This document shows positions 1 to 10,240 of a stretch of 64,000 nt of DNA, one piece after another (position 1 is the first letter of the stretch; each line of letters opens with the position of its first letter). Source of the stretch: Isoetes taiwanensis (taxonomy: Eukaryota > Streptophyta > Lycopodiopsida > Isoetales > Isoetaceae); the NCBI GenBank assembly GCA_021234155.1, contig JAJEKV010000263.1:410346-474345 (forward strand), read 5' to 3'. The notes under the pieces are model-generated. The model had not been told where the DNA came from. It did no database searches and saw nothing but the letters and a program-made list of their open reading frames with translations. A program made the position numbers and the translations under genes.

Positions 1-914
1 AGTTCTACTTGTTCAGTGAGGATGCCTCCTCCTAATTCAGGAAAAGCAACTTACTGTGGGATTGGTATAATCCCAAAAGGATTCCTTGAATAGTCAATAT
101 GTTGAGTTCCTTCCAAAGTCTGGGCCATTTTGGCTTCTTCTGATATCAAAATGATACAGATCTGCAGATTTTCTAGTCCAAAATAAGTAATAGGGCTGTT
201 ACAGATGGTATACCTTACTTCTTGAATTCTTCTTTAACGAAAACCCTTTTTAATATTACATGTACAGAGCTCGGGATTCCAATCCAAAAATGGTGAATCC
301 CTTGGTTACACGAAGGGTCCCTTCCCTTTCAAAGATTTCTTGAAGAACTAACTCTTGCCTGCAAGAATGAGGAAAAATTTAGCTTCATAATCTTGCCTTT
401 GTAAACGAATGCAGCTAATGTACCCTGTCACAGGAAGCTAAGAATTAGGATGGAAGACAATTTTCGATATGGGTTCTCTTAAGGCATGTGAAGGCATATA
501 CCTACCCTGCGACAGAACAACGCCTTAATACTTCAGATGTCGCTGAGATGGTCGTGCTTTGGGGACGCGCCTGGCCTTGAATATACAGCGAGAGGAGAAA
601 TTCCAAGCCCATTCCCATGTTCCATAAAATATGGATGGAAAACGAACTTCAAAAAACATGGTAATAGCACCTCATTGGTATACTTTTTGCCTTTTCTGAA
701 TGCTGCCGACGCCATGGCCACAACCTTCTGAATATTGTTGACGCCATAGCCATAACCTTCGTCCAGTGCAATGGACTGGCGAGAGGAAATTCAAATAGTC
801 CCGCAGGGGACCGCAAGTGGACGGAAACGCCACAACATGCAGCGTAACATGCGGCATTTCTGGCACGGTTCCCAACTTCATCGCAAAATAAAAAAGAAGA
901 TCTTCATATCAAAA
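1..914. other. Left-edge region without a recognised gene
   Basis: No open frame here resembles a known protein and no transposon end is visible. One small direct duplication is present: a roughly 20-base segment containing GACGCCATRGCCAYAACCTTC occurs at about 710-730 and again at about 739-760. Frames of 60-90 codons exist on both strands, but they overlap one another and show no domain. Confidence 0.5.
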
Positions 915-1835
915 CTCGAACTTGCTATTAACCTGGCACATGGGTATTTCCAGTTTGCTTATGCATTTTCTTGTTTGGCCAAACATCCCATATGCAAAAG
1001 AGAACACTATCTTCTTAGGAATTTCCACTTTCTATTCTAATCTCTTTAGAATGTGCATGAACCACAAAAGGCCGTAAACATATTAATGAGAAGATTTGAA
1101 CGTTGACCATAAAAGGCAACAATATGGAAGGGCGTAAAAACTACTGCATCCTAATTTCCTAGAACTTAACATGAATGAAAAAGTAAAAGGGAAATTTACC
1201 AAAATAACCTTAATTATTGACTTATTTCCCAAAAAGCCCTCCGTATTTTTGAAATTCCTAAAATGCCCTTAATTCTTAAGTTATTTTCCTAAATAGCCCT
1301 TTATAATTTAAAAATCACTAGAGATAAGCCTATCATTCCAATAGTAGAAATGATCAAAGCCAACTAATCTAATGCTTTTACAAAAATCGTATTGAAGAAG
1401 AAGCTTTGTGGCCATCTTGTGGAGAAGCTGCGTCATACCCATCCAGGTTACTTGTAGAGCTCATTTTGCTATTGATATGTTGGAGCTATTTATCCTCCAA
1501 ATATTGGACTTCTTGAAAATAATGAAATGCTGCCTCTACAACATGTCGTCCTCCTGGCAGGCCTAAAAGAAAACGAGATAAGACAGAAGATAGGGATAGT
1601 GAAAAGCGTGAGTTTTTGGATACAAAGGGCTTTTTGAGAAAATACTTAAGAATTAAGGGCATTTTAGGAATTTCAAAAATACGGAGGGCTTTTTGGGAAA
1701 TAAGTCAATAATTAAGGTTATTTTGGTAAATTTCCCAAAGTAAAATTATTCTAATGAGTGGGTGAAGAGTAAAATTATTTTAATGAGAGGGGTACCTATA
1801 TGTAAGCAAAGCGCAAATCTCCACAAAGACTTGCG
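915..1835 (+). repeat. Distal copy of the duplicated dirigent upstream region
   Basis: This stretch matches 1903-2115 in order. Shared blocks are an ACCTGG-ACATRGGTATTT motif, a CATAAAAG or TATAAAAAG box followed by CAANAATATGGAA and GGCGTAA-AACTACTGCAT, then AAAATTATTTTAATGAGAG and a GCAAATCTMCA block. The match is interrupted by the MITE at 1189-1736. It looks like a local duplication of the promoter and leader of the dirigent gene. No dirigent coding sequence follows the distal copy, so it is either a promoter-only duplication or what is left of a tandem gene copy. Confidence 0.7.
1189..1736. mobile_element. Mutator-like MITE with long terminal inverted repeats
   Basis: A 548-bp element begins GGGAAATTTACCAAAATAACC and ends with the exact reverse complement. 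The terminal inverted repeats are about 117 bp each (1189-1305 and 1620-1736), and their outer 93 bases are perfectly complementary. Both sides carry the same 9-base sequence AAAGTAAAA (1180-1188 and 1737-1745). A 9-bp target duplication with TIRs near 100 bp and a G-rich terminus is characteristic of the Mutator (MULE) superfamily. The roughly 310-bp interior has no transposase frame, so this is a non-autonomous copy. I could not identify a captured gene in the interior. The near-perfect TIRs and intact target duplication imply recent movement. Confidence 0.92.
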
Positions 1836-1902
1836 TGTTCATACTTCCTCATCACGCACAAAGATCACATGCGTGCACAAGTAGTGAGAACCACATGTAA
1901 AA

Positions 1903-2115
1903 CTCCACTTGTTATTTGACCTGGAACATAGGTATTTACTGTTTGCTTCGGGGTTGAAAGATTAAAAAAAATGAGAAGTGAAAGTTGGCTATAAAAAGAC
2001 AAAAATATGGAAAGCGCGTAAGAACTACTGCATGTTAATGTCAATGAAGAATAAAATTATATTTTAATGAGAGAAGTATCAACATATAAGCAGAGGGCAA
2101 ATCTACATGAAACAA
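1903..2115 (+). repeat. Proximal copy of the duplicated upstream region
   Basis: This is the gene-proximal partner of 915-1835 and contains the TATA box and most of the presumed 5' leader of the dirigent gene. It is uninterrupted, unlike the distal copy, which carries the MITE. Confidence 0.68.
1990..1999 (+). promoter_or_regulatory. Probable TATA box of the dirigent gene
   Basis: CTATAAAAAG lies about 150 bases before the ATG at 2147. That would place transcription start near 2020-2030 and give a 5' leader of about 120 bases. The distal duplicate has the weaker form CATAAAAGG at about 1103-1111. This is an inference from the motif and its spacing only. Confidence 0.55.
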
Positions 2116-2146
2116 AAATAGTAGTTCCAAGGTTAGAAGGCTAAAA

Positions 2147-2701
2147 ATGGCGTGCACGAAGTTTGTTATCGCAATTATATTTATATTCCATGTTCTTTCT
2201 ATAGATGCAATGAGCCATGGTTTGAAGTTCAACAATTCTAGAAGTCCAAGGACTATGAATGTGGTGTTTTACGTTCATGCAAAGGTGACCACACCCAATG
2301 CAACAGCAGTTCGAGTTGCAGGTCCAAATGGAGATACCACTTCCACTCAGTTTGGCACTATATTTGTTATTGATGATGTTCTCACACAGGGCCAGTCCAA
2401 TACTTCTAAGGTTGTCGGACGTGGTAAGGGTATAGTCCTTGTTGCATCCCTCAACCTTTCACATGCTTTCTATGTGTGGAGCGCTGTTCTAGAAACCCCA
2501 CGATACAATGGTACTATTGCTTTCCAAGGCACCGACAAAGCTGTCCGAAATGGTGAAATGGAACATGCTATTGTTGGTGGTACAGGTGACTTTCGCTTTG
2601 TATCCGGTTATGCTAATTTTACTCACGTTGAACTCCTTCTCCCAGACTCTGTTATTTTTGTAAATGCTACCATCTTCTGTCCACCTCATTCAATCTTTTA
2701 G
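2147..2701 (+). CDS. Dirigent family protein, secreted
   Basis: This is an intact single-exon frame of 184 residues, a normal length for the family. Residues 1-21 form a hydrophobic signal peptide, so the product should enter the secretory pathway and reach the apoplast. The dirigent barrel follows. Visible family blocks are FGTIFVIDDVLT (69-80, with the paired Asp of the pocket), VVGRGKG (89-95), YNGT (120-123) and VGGTGDFRF with GYA (143-156). Dirigent proteins steer the stereochemistry of phenoxy-radical coupling in lignan or lignin-type metabolism, and some act on other substrates. The substrate here cannot be read from sequence. Seven N-glycosylation sequons are present (N29, 51, 85, 103, 121, 157, 173). 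After signal cleavage only Cys178 remains, so the intramolecular disulfide found in many dirigents cannot form. The ATG is the first in the transcript and is followed at once by the signal peptide. Neighbours are transposon remnants, so no functional cluster is implied. Confidence 0.92.
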   Translation: MACTKFVIAIIFIFHVLSIDAMSHGLKFNNSRSPRTMNVVFYVHAKVTTPNATAVRVAGPNGDTTSTQFGTIFVIDDVLTQGQSNTSKVVGRGKGIVLVASLNLSHAFYVWSAVLETPRYNGTIAFQGTDKAVRNGEMEHAIVGGTGDFRFVSGYANFTHVELLLPDSVIFVNATIFCPPHSIF

Positions 2702-2859
2702 ATATCTGAAGAGCTATATATATGAGCACTATATCCTAAGCTATATTTTCATATTTGTATCTTTTATGTCTTGTAGAGTGCCATGTGGTTTTGCTCTAGT
2801 GGGTATTTCCTCCACTATGTCTTAGAATCTATGTATTTTGCATGTAACTTTTTCTCATA

Positions 2860-2865
2860 AATAAA
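2860..2865 (+). terminator. Probable poly(A) signal of the dirigent gene
   Basis: AATAAA lies about 160 bases after the stop codon, within an AT-rich stretch (ATAAATAAAAG). TTTTATGTCTTGT and similar T-rich sequence precede it, as expected for a plant 3' UTR. Confidence 0.6.
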
Positions 2866-3234
2866 AGATTACTTTATTAATCCAGCAGTAAAGCGGGCTT
2901 GAAGGAGAATATTGGGCAGGATTTAGTGAAAGTAAATGAAAAAAAAAGAGAAGATGGATGGTTAGATGGCGATGAATGAAAAATGAGAATACGAAGCAAA
3001 GAAGATAGCAACAAAAAGACTTCAATTTGTGATAAGCATAACGCTTGCATGTATAGTGAGATTGATAAACCTATGATAACTATGTTTTCACTTTCCTACC
3101 TACAAAAGCCCAACACATGATAGCGATATAGAGAAGAAGGTAGAACCTCAAAGCAACAAGGCTTTAAATATTTTCGCATATATCAAATGGGATATAGAGG
3201 CTCTCCAAAAGCATGTAAACAACAAAGTAGGTGT

Positions 3235-3425
3235 GCCATTTTGGTCTAGTGGCAGGATCTTAAACTGCTACACCCGAGGTCACGAGTTCAAGTATGACCA
3301 ACATCGGTCTAGTAATGGAGATCTTAGATCCATTGCCCCAAGGTCAGGGTTCAAGTATGACCAATTGGTCTTGTGATAGAGACCTTAAGTATGACAAATT
3401 GGTTTGTGGTAGAGACCTTAAACAT
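3235..3425 (+). repeat. Degenerate tandem SINE-like (tRNA-like) units
   Basis: Three diverged units of about 60 bases follow one another. Each starts GGTCTAGTGG or a variant, reads through a GATCTTARA block and ends near GAGTTCAAGTATGACC. The front resembles a pol III A box and the end resembles a B box, as in tRNA-derived SINEs. A similar TTAAACYGCYA..CCCRAGGTC..GTTCAAG block is found at 15313-15360. No cloverleaf can be folded convincingly, so this is not called as a tRNA gene. Confidence 0.4.
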
Positions 3426-3435
3426 GCGATATGTA

Positions 3436-3626
3436 CTAGATAATCACATGCAATGCAGCTCCTAGCATAAGGTATCAGACTGATAACATAGAATGTGATG
3501 TAGCTACGGTGCTCATCATGTGGTACAATCACATGCAAAGCAGCTCCTAGCTTAAGATATCACGGTTAGGTAGTGGATTGGCTTCCATGTGATAACGTAG
3601 AATGTGATGTAGCTACTGTGCTCATG
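3436..3626 (+). repeat. Imperfect tandem duplication
   Basis: Two copies of a unit beginning AATCACATGCAAWGCAGCTCC and ending GTGATGTAGCTACNGTGCTCA lie at about 3441-3516 and 3526-3626. The second has about 25 extra bases in the middle. No coding potential is visible. Confidence 0.7.
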
Positions 3627-3639
3627 GTATGATGGTGAA

Positions 3640-4640
3640 CAAATTGACGTCTTTCAATAAAACAAAAAATAAGGTGTAAAAATAAGGTGTTGACGCACTG
3701 TGGATTGCCCTTCGAGCTATTTTGTAGATGAGGTCTAGAAGCCAAACTAATGATATGTGAAAGGTGCTACAGTTAGAGCTTTCATATGCTAGAAAGGCTA
3801 CACGGAATTGAGTCCCTCTAGAACAACGTTGAAACCTTGCTAGAAGTTAGCCACGACATATTTGAAGGCCATGTGAACTGGCCAGTGTGTGCCTTTATAG
3901 AAGCATCCAACAAAGTGGCTTTTGTTTGCAATGTTTTCGACGTTTTAGACAAACATTAATAGCCTGGCCTTTGTTAATGACATCATTTTGGATCATGTTC
4001 ACACTTTAATATGAAATTATTTTGAAGTTGGATTTTGGTTAGGCTCTAACCATAGGAGCAATTTAGGTTATTTTTTTCTTTTTTTTCTTGGAAGTGCTAC
4101 ACTACAATGTTAGGAAAAAGGTATCTAGCAAGGATATTTCAAGAAATCATAAATATAAGACGAATAGGAACACTATATTTGAAACTTTCACGTGGTTGAT
4201 CCAACAAGCCATATGTATTTGAATTTTGAAAAAACACCCTATGTTGGCACATGTAGATTATGGTAGGGACTACAAATAATTGCGCACCTAGATTAGCTTA
4301 GAGAGTGCAACTATGAGTAGGTCTGACAATTGTCAATAGATTAAGAATCGTTATCACAATAGATATTAATTTGAACCTTTGTGCATTACATTTTGTGATT
4401 GTTTGTAATAGTTTTTAGTGCATTAATATATGGCATTTAGGGGACATATGTACCAAGATTTCTTAACATTGATATCTTGAATTTGCATCGTCTGTTTTTA
4501 AAAGGTTTGTTATGTAACTAGAGTCTAATTCTTAGAAATATTGTAAAGGCATATCTATTTGTGTGTATAGCCATATAAGCATGTTTTGATGTCGGGCCAA
4601 TTTGCTATACAGAGATTGAAGAAGAAGTTCTTTATTCAAC
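3640..4640. other. Intergenic stretch, nothing identified
   Basis: This is AT-rich sequence without a long open frame, terminal repeat or splice-flanked exon that I can recognise. The short block GCACTGTGGATTGCC near 3695 resembles the GCACAGRGGGTTGCC block at about 4786 and 10316. It probably marks another old repeat. Confidence 0.4.
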
Positions 4641-4644
4641 CAAT

Positions 4645-4776
4645 ACTCTCATATATAGCACAATAACAGGGTGTTCCAGGGGGGCTTGATATAGAAACAC
4701 CAATCACTATCCTTGAGACCGTAGACCATACCCCTAAAACAATTGAATAAATTGTTATTAAAAAAAAGAAAAACAA
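4645..4776 (+). repeat. Retroposon-like 3' end with A-rich tail, copy 1
   Basis: A block running from AGCACAATAACAGG through GAGACCRTAGACCATACCC and AACAATTGAATA ends in TTATTAAAAAAAAG. The same block, also ending in an A-rich tail, is at 20835-20970. The common end in an A tract suggests the 3' terminus of a retroposed element, but no coding part is attached. Confidence 0.45.
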
Positions 4777-4779
4777 GGT

Positions 4780-5700
4780 GCTGCGCACAGAGGGTTGCCA
4801 TCCGATGCCTCGAGGGTATGTTTGCATATTTTTCAATGCATAGTGCTCCAAACTAGAAATAAATTTAATAAGGTCTTGCACAATTTTATAGCCTTCCAGT
4901 CTATCAGACCTTAAAATAAATATTTGAAAGGAATGCTTAGTAATTGCGTATGTTTGTTCTTCACTTTTATTTAAGGAATTAGATGTATTATTTGCTAGGG
5001 GAGATGTTGAGTGATGTCTTTTTTTTTTTTTTTTTCTTGAGGGAGAGTGGTGGTTGGATTTGAATATCTGGTAAAGCATCACTTGGCATTTAGTAGTCGT
5101 TGATTAACTTTAATAAAAGAAAAGACTAGTCTCATGCCCCCAACTCTAGTATTGAAATACAACAGCATGTAAAACTTACGAGGCTTAACTATACACAAGG
5201 AATTGTTTTAATCTCAGAATTAGAATAAGTTTATCGCCATTCTAAAGCAACTGCTATTCAATGCCATTCTATGCTAAACTTTTCATGATGTATAATCATT
5301 CATTTCTTGGTCATTGTCAACAGGCTCACTCAGATGAATTCATCTGATTCATTTTACCATGACACCATTCTGCAATAAAAAGCAATTCCAAATGTAAAAA
5401 CTAGCCCACGCTAGACCCTAAACTAGTGAGGACGTAACAAGGAAGATGCCAAAACTCGATATATATAAGGAAAGGATGTGTCGCATCAACTGGAGAGTTT
5501 TTCTACACAATTGTGCAGACTTAATTTCCATAGAAACTAAATCTGTTTATGAATATATTTACTTTTTGCTTACAATAATACATGTGGACTTTCTGACCAA
5601 AGTGCATGGTTGATTACATGAAAATAATCACATAATTAACAAGATTTGCTGTAGGCTCGGTAATGAGTTGATTTGCCAACTAGAAAATGGGGCCCATTTA
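4780..5700. other. Intergenic stretch, nothing identified
   Basis: No gene is recognised. A 148-codon open frame on the minus strand (4636-5082) crosses the A-rich tail above and a T tract at about 5019-5036. It is low-complexity and resembles no protein. A TATA-like GATATATATAAGG lies at about 5458-5470 with no coding sequence after it. Confidence 0.45.
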
Positions 5701-5757
5701 ACGCTATATTTTACTCACCAAAGCCTGCTGTTGGCCCTTAAGTAACCGCTGATACTA

Positions 5758-5957
5758 AGCACGTGCTAGGTGACATCGGACCATAGCCTGAACACGTGTT
5801 ACTGCTTTCTATATAGCAGCTTCCTTACGCTTTCTTCCAGCTTTCAACACATCTTTCTCTTCACTACTCGTCCATTTCCAGCGGTTTTGGTAGAAGACAT
5901 CTCAACATGAAAACCCCTAAGACCAACACATTTCCGGCGCCAACGAAGAACAACTAA
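5758..5957 (+). promoter_or_regulatory. Promoter-like block with twin palindromic G-boxes
   Basis: Two G-boxes, each a 10-base palindrome, are spaced 33 bases apart: AGCACGTGCT (5758-5767) and AACACGTGTT (5791-5800). A TATA-like CTATATAG follows at 5809-5816, then a pyrimidine-rich leader (TTTCTTCCAGC, TCTTTCTCTTCACTACTC). The first ATG, at 5907, opens only 16 codons ending at 5957. Paired ACGT-core boxes just upstream of TATA are typical of ABA- or light-regulated plant promoters bound by bZIP or bHLH factors. Which gene it drove is unknown, because the following sequence on this strand is antisense to the CAMTA remnant. It may be a promoter cut from its gene. Confidence 0.45.
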
Positions 5958-6114
5958 CAATAGACCAAAGTAATCTCCTAGCCTTTTTGCGTATTTGATG
6001 ACCCTTGAAATGTGCCTGTAATGAAAGTCAATATTATGTAAATTTAAAAAGCCCTATACATTATAAGGAGAACAAATTTGAAGTCACCAAGAAAGTCAAA
6101 GGAGGAAAGGCTCT

Positions 6115-8060
6115 AAAAGACCTGAATTTTAACCACCCGTTATGCAAGACCATAAAGTCTCTCACGGCCTTTCCGAACTTGAAACTTCCCAATTTGTGCA
6201 AACTTTGAATGCTCTTTTCGATGATGTAAAGCCATACATTGAAGTAGCATAGACTTCAGGTCCCTTCGTGACATCCCATAATCACTATCATATGTTGTGT
6301 CTATGGTCTCTTGTCGCCTCCTGAAAGATTCTTGTCGAAAGGTTGCATGAATCAAGCCAGCAGCCCGTGCTGCATTCCTCACAGCTCTCAGTGATTCCTG
6401 CAATGAATTCTCATCATTATCTCGAGTGTTTTCCAAAATATCTCCATCAGAAACATATTGGCCTTTTCTCCTGCAAGGACCGCAGAGAAGTTGTCTATTT
6501 CATTTGCTGCCTTCTCTTTTAATGTTGGAGAGGACAAATGACTTGTTAGTGACATCTCCACCAAGTACCCAACAATTCCACCATGACTACTACTGTCTGC
6601 ACCTCCGCATCATTACATTAATGACCCTCCGCCGGCAGCACCTCTTCCTGCATATCCAGCAAGATCAACTGGTGTTTGTCCGTTTGGATGAGGTGGTGTT
6701 GGGTCCGTTAAAAGCCCAGGACCTGCTTCAACTGCTAAAAGGGCGACAACCACCTTTCCTCACATTAAACGAGTATTAGACATCTATAAACCCAATAAAT
6801 TTTAGCACCCTATTCCAGAGAGTTACCCAAAAAAATCTACCTTATTCCAGGCAGGTGTAGTTTATATATTATTGGCGTTGCAATAGAAATGACATTTTTA
6901 GTTTCTGCTTAGTTAATCGGATTAATCTAGAAGAAAAGTTTAAGTATCTTATTGCACGATCTAACCTAGAAGAAATGTTTAATGGTTTCTCCATCCAAGT
7001 CTATAATGATTACATTAAGAAATGTCGTGCGATGATTAAACACCTTTCACTGTGTTTAATTACTATACAACAAAATGCTCATGCGGACCATCCCACTAGA
7101 TTAGAATACAACTTCCACTGCTACCGCAGTATAAGGCTCCTGCAACCATAGTCAAACGGCCAAACAGGGCAATGATGATGAGGGTGGCTCGGGATCTTTC
7201 TCAAACTGTTGCAAGAAGTTTTTAGTCAAACAGCAAGTGTCCATTTAAAGCGAGGCTAACACTAATTTGATGAACATGCTAATATCGACTATACTTCTCC
7301 AAGAAGCCATTTTGTCACAACATGATAAAAGCAAAAGTTGTTTAAAATCGCATTAGCCATAGGATATGCCTCCATTCTTTGGAGGCTAGCATAATCAATC
7401 TGGAAACCCGAATCAATCACCAAACAAGAATATTAATGGTGATCACATCACCGCGACACAAAATACCCAAATTGTTGGAGCACGCCATCACCAACGAAAT
7501 TAAAGTGTCTTGGATTTAAGATCTTTCAACATGTGACTTGCTCGCTTTTATTAAAAGAAGGGCATTCTTAATTGCAAGATATGTCCAATTTCAAAAGCAT
7601 CTGACATAATAGCAAAGAATTTTCATACAACCCGTGCTAGTATGCAATCATTATCTGAAATGAACTATCAAACAAATGTAAATATGTCATGCTCTACTAA
7701 CCGTCCTCGAAATGCAGCCCGGTGAAGAGCAGTCCATCCTTGCCGCGTCCGGAAATTGACACCCCTGCCGTGGCTAAGAGAGGGCTTATTGCCCAGTCGT
7801 AACCTAGTGCGACTAGGATATGAAGTAGACTCTGTCCTTTATTATCTAGAGTAGGAGTAATTTGCCCATGACCCGATAGCGACATTGGAGATCCATTCAC
7901 GCAACCTCTTTTTTTCGGTAATATCGTAGTTACACATTCTTTAGAGTCATAGGCTGATGTTTGTAATGCATTATCCAGTCTGTATCTTTCGGCAACTTAT
8001 CATCTGTATTGCACGATCCCATAAGGATCGTAGAAACCCTCATTTGTAGTTGCATGTCTT
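6115..8060 (-). pseudogene. CAMTA (calmodulin-binding transcription activator) fragment, decayed
   Basis: Reading down the minus strand, pieces appear in the order of the C-terminal half of CAMTA. From about 8040 to 7700 there are KRLREWISNVAIGS, then LDNKGQSLLH and ALGYDWAISPLL, then GWTALHRAAFRGR, which is the start of the ankyrin repeats. After a probable intron come KVVVALLAVEAGPGLLTDPT and PHPNGQTPVDLAGYAG (about 6770-6640), GGIVGYLVEMSLTSHLSS (about 6585-6530), then SLQESLRAVRNAARAAGL and the first IQ region (6400-6250), ending near RVVKIQ at about 6120. The DNA-binding CG-1 and TIG domains are not seen. At least four frame changes break it, for example within WISNVAIGS, at the SI-to-GWTALH junction, before SHGGIVGYL, and at VSDGDI. 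About 20 extra codons interrupt the ankyrin part. CAMTA proteins act in the nucleus in calcium, cold and defence signalling; this copy cannot encode one as given. Similarity is strong at the residue level, so the family call is firm. The pseudogene call depends on base accuracy. Confidence 0.85.
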
Positions 8061-9250
8061 CTTGTTGGAAGCTAGTGAAAAGACTACTTTATGATGCTCT
8101 ACGAAGCACTGAGTTGTGAAACGATAATGAAATTCCGTATTTGTTTGCAAGCAAGCACATCTCCTAGGGTGGCGTAAAAAGGGACTGTTCGAGTTATGAG
8201 GAGGTGCTTTACAGCGAAGAACTCCATCTTATTACAACTTCTTGAGCTCAATTCACCAAAAATGCATCACCATGTATTTTTACGTGAAAAGAGTTTGAGA
8301 CTTTAAGGAAACTACCAGCTATAACCACCTACATCAACAACGGCACACACAAGCAAGTCAATAAAATCATCATTGTAAAGCATACACATAGATGAACATG
8401 GGAACAAAGAGATGTGTGCAAGGAGACAAGCAACATAACCAAGGAATATTTTATTCCAAATGATTGGATAAGCGGCCCCAGGGAAGCTGCAATTATTTGC
8501 TTGAACTTCTCTTTTGGTCGGGGATCGGTTAAAGTACCTCTGTTGATGTACAATATTTTTTAATGCATCATACATATTTAACTCATCTAATATGGCAAGA
8601 ATCATAAATAAGCGGACCTTCCGCCATCTTGTCGACTAGATTCCAGATAGTTGCGACATTCGATGATTAATAGCGTAGCTTTTTGTTGGAGTTCGAAGAA
8701 GATTCATGGCACTCCTCTAAATCTTTGTCAAATTTTTGTGTCTCAAGAGCCTTTTCACATAGGATTTTCAAAAGTAAGGTCCGCTAAGGAAAAAGATGGC
8801 ATGACGGCAGTTAGATATGCGAATGGGAATCAAATCACTATACTACACACATAAACATTAACTACAACCACTTACATCCGATCTTTATTTAAGTCCCAAT
8901 AGTCGCTCTCTTCAAGTGTCTTTATGAGGTGATGGAAGATAGTTTTGAAGTTTCGCTCTTCTTCTAAGATGTTTAAATCTGGCATGTTGTCATCATGTGA
9001 AGATTTTGTTTCTCCTTCTTTCCGGATATATCGTTAAATGCGGTACCAATTGCCTTAGGGATCTTTGTAGCGGAGGTGTCAAAAATAGATGTGATACTGC
9101 ATCCACGTATCACATAGAAGAAACGAATCATCGTCCTTATCGACTCCCCCGGACTTTACATACATCTTCTTCCCAAGGTGCCTTTGGAAGTTCCCCATTT
9201 GGCTGGTCTTTGGCTTGACCATCACGAATCACGAGGCTGCTCCATAGTGG
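8061..9250. other. Spacer between CAMTA and MBD9-like fragments
   Basis: Short open frames occur on both strands. One minus-strand stretch, at about 8970-8875, reads LNILEEERNFKTIFHHLIKT and could be a remnant of the same locus, but I cannot assign it. A further minus-strand piece near 8790-8660 contains EKALETQKFDKDLEECHESS. Neither has a recognisable domain. This may be intron or captured gene sequence. Confidence 0.35.
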
Positions 9251-9379
9251 GTAGAGTTTGGGTTACGGACATGCTGCTTTGTTCCATCGGCGGTTCTCAG
9301 GGCCTATGAAATAAGTGTCATTTCGCGAAGAAGATAAGCAGCTATCATTTGCATATGCTAAAAAAATATAATTTGCATA

Positions 9380-10240
9380 TATGAAACACCACTTGAACAA
9401 AATGCGGTATTTAAAGCGTGCACGCTCATCATATAGCTTCTCGAACAAGCTGCGAGAGGACTCCACAAGATGGTGACTTTTATGTCGGGAGCGACATAAA
9501 ATAACGTTCTTGAAGATCTGCGAGAATAAGAAAGGTATAAATCTGGGTATAAATCTCCTAATCCAACCATCTACTAACCAACCCAAAAGATCCATGATGA
9601 TTCTTTGCATCCGGTGTCCATTCTTTGCATTTCAAAACTCTCATGGATTTTTTCCGGATGCAATAACTAACATATATGATTAACGGAGAGATCTGAGAAA
9701 TTGTACTAGGAAAATTTGCAACTTCTGGTCCATGTACTGGTCCATGTAAGTTTGTTGATAGCAATGAGAATTCCAAAGTTACCTGGCGTACATCTGCTGC
9801 AAATGCTTCTGGTAAGTTACCATATGATCGAGCATCCGGTCTTAAATCGATAATCCGAAAGTCAATTGGGCGACCCAACATTGCCTTGTCTATTGCTCTC
9901 TAACTAATCAACGGGACTAAACAATGTTCCTTGAAGATATGTAGCTAAGGTCCGGCCTTCATCTGTCGAAGCCAGAGTCCTAAGAATAAAACGGCATCGA
10001 TGCATAATAGACTCCAGGGAGGCAAAAACTTTCTTGGTTTTCATTGCCCTCTTTGATGCAATGTCTTTGTGTTTGTTGGCCTTTGCTGCTGCCGGACTTG
10101 GAGGGCTTGGCATCTTGGGGTCGCCATAGCCCAATGCTATTTCTATCTTCCCGGTTAGGTGGTTCACGCAGGAGCGATCCACAAACGCAAGTGACCGCCA
10201 GTTTACAGAGAACCATGGGTTTTTAACAGTCACAAGCATA
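9380..10240 (-). pseudogene. MBD9-like (methyl-CpG-binding/bromodomain region) fragment
   Basis: On the minus strand a frame of 111 codons from 10239 contains RCRFILRTLASTDEGRTLAT and ends at a stop by 9904. After a frame change, about 9890-9785 reads AMLGRPIDFRIIDLRPDARS and GNLPEAFAADVRQ, followed directly by a splice donor (CAG|GTAACT at about 9780). Further down, at about 9510-9405, comes HHLVESSRSLFEKLYDERAR. This order (RxILRxxASxDEG, then RPxDFRxIDLRL, EAFxxDVRxVW, and LVExLSxxFExLYxxE) matches the bromodomain region of the large plant chromatin protein MBD9, as I remember the family. Internal stops and a missing splice partner make it a fragment. It ends next to the repeat at 10240-10330, which may be the end of a transposon that carried it. 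The assignment is from memory and less certain than CAMTA. Confidence 0.55.

Noticed and set aside
3239-3300. tRNA gene
   Set aside because: A-box and B-box-like words are present but no cloverleaf or acceptor stem forms, and the unit is repeated in degenerate form, which fits a SINE better.
4636-5082. 148-codon minus-strand ORF as a gene
   Set aside because: It is made largely of low-complexity Lys/Arg and Phe runs from an A-rich retroposon tail and a T tract, with no recognisable protein.
6426-6779. 117-codon plus-strand ORF
   Set aside because: It is antisense to the ankyrin-to-IQ region of the CAMTA remnant, whose translation is far more convincing.
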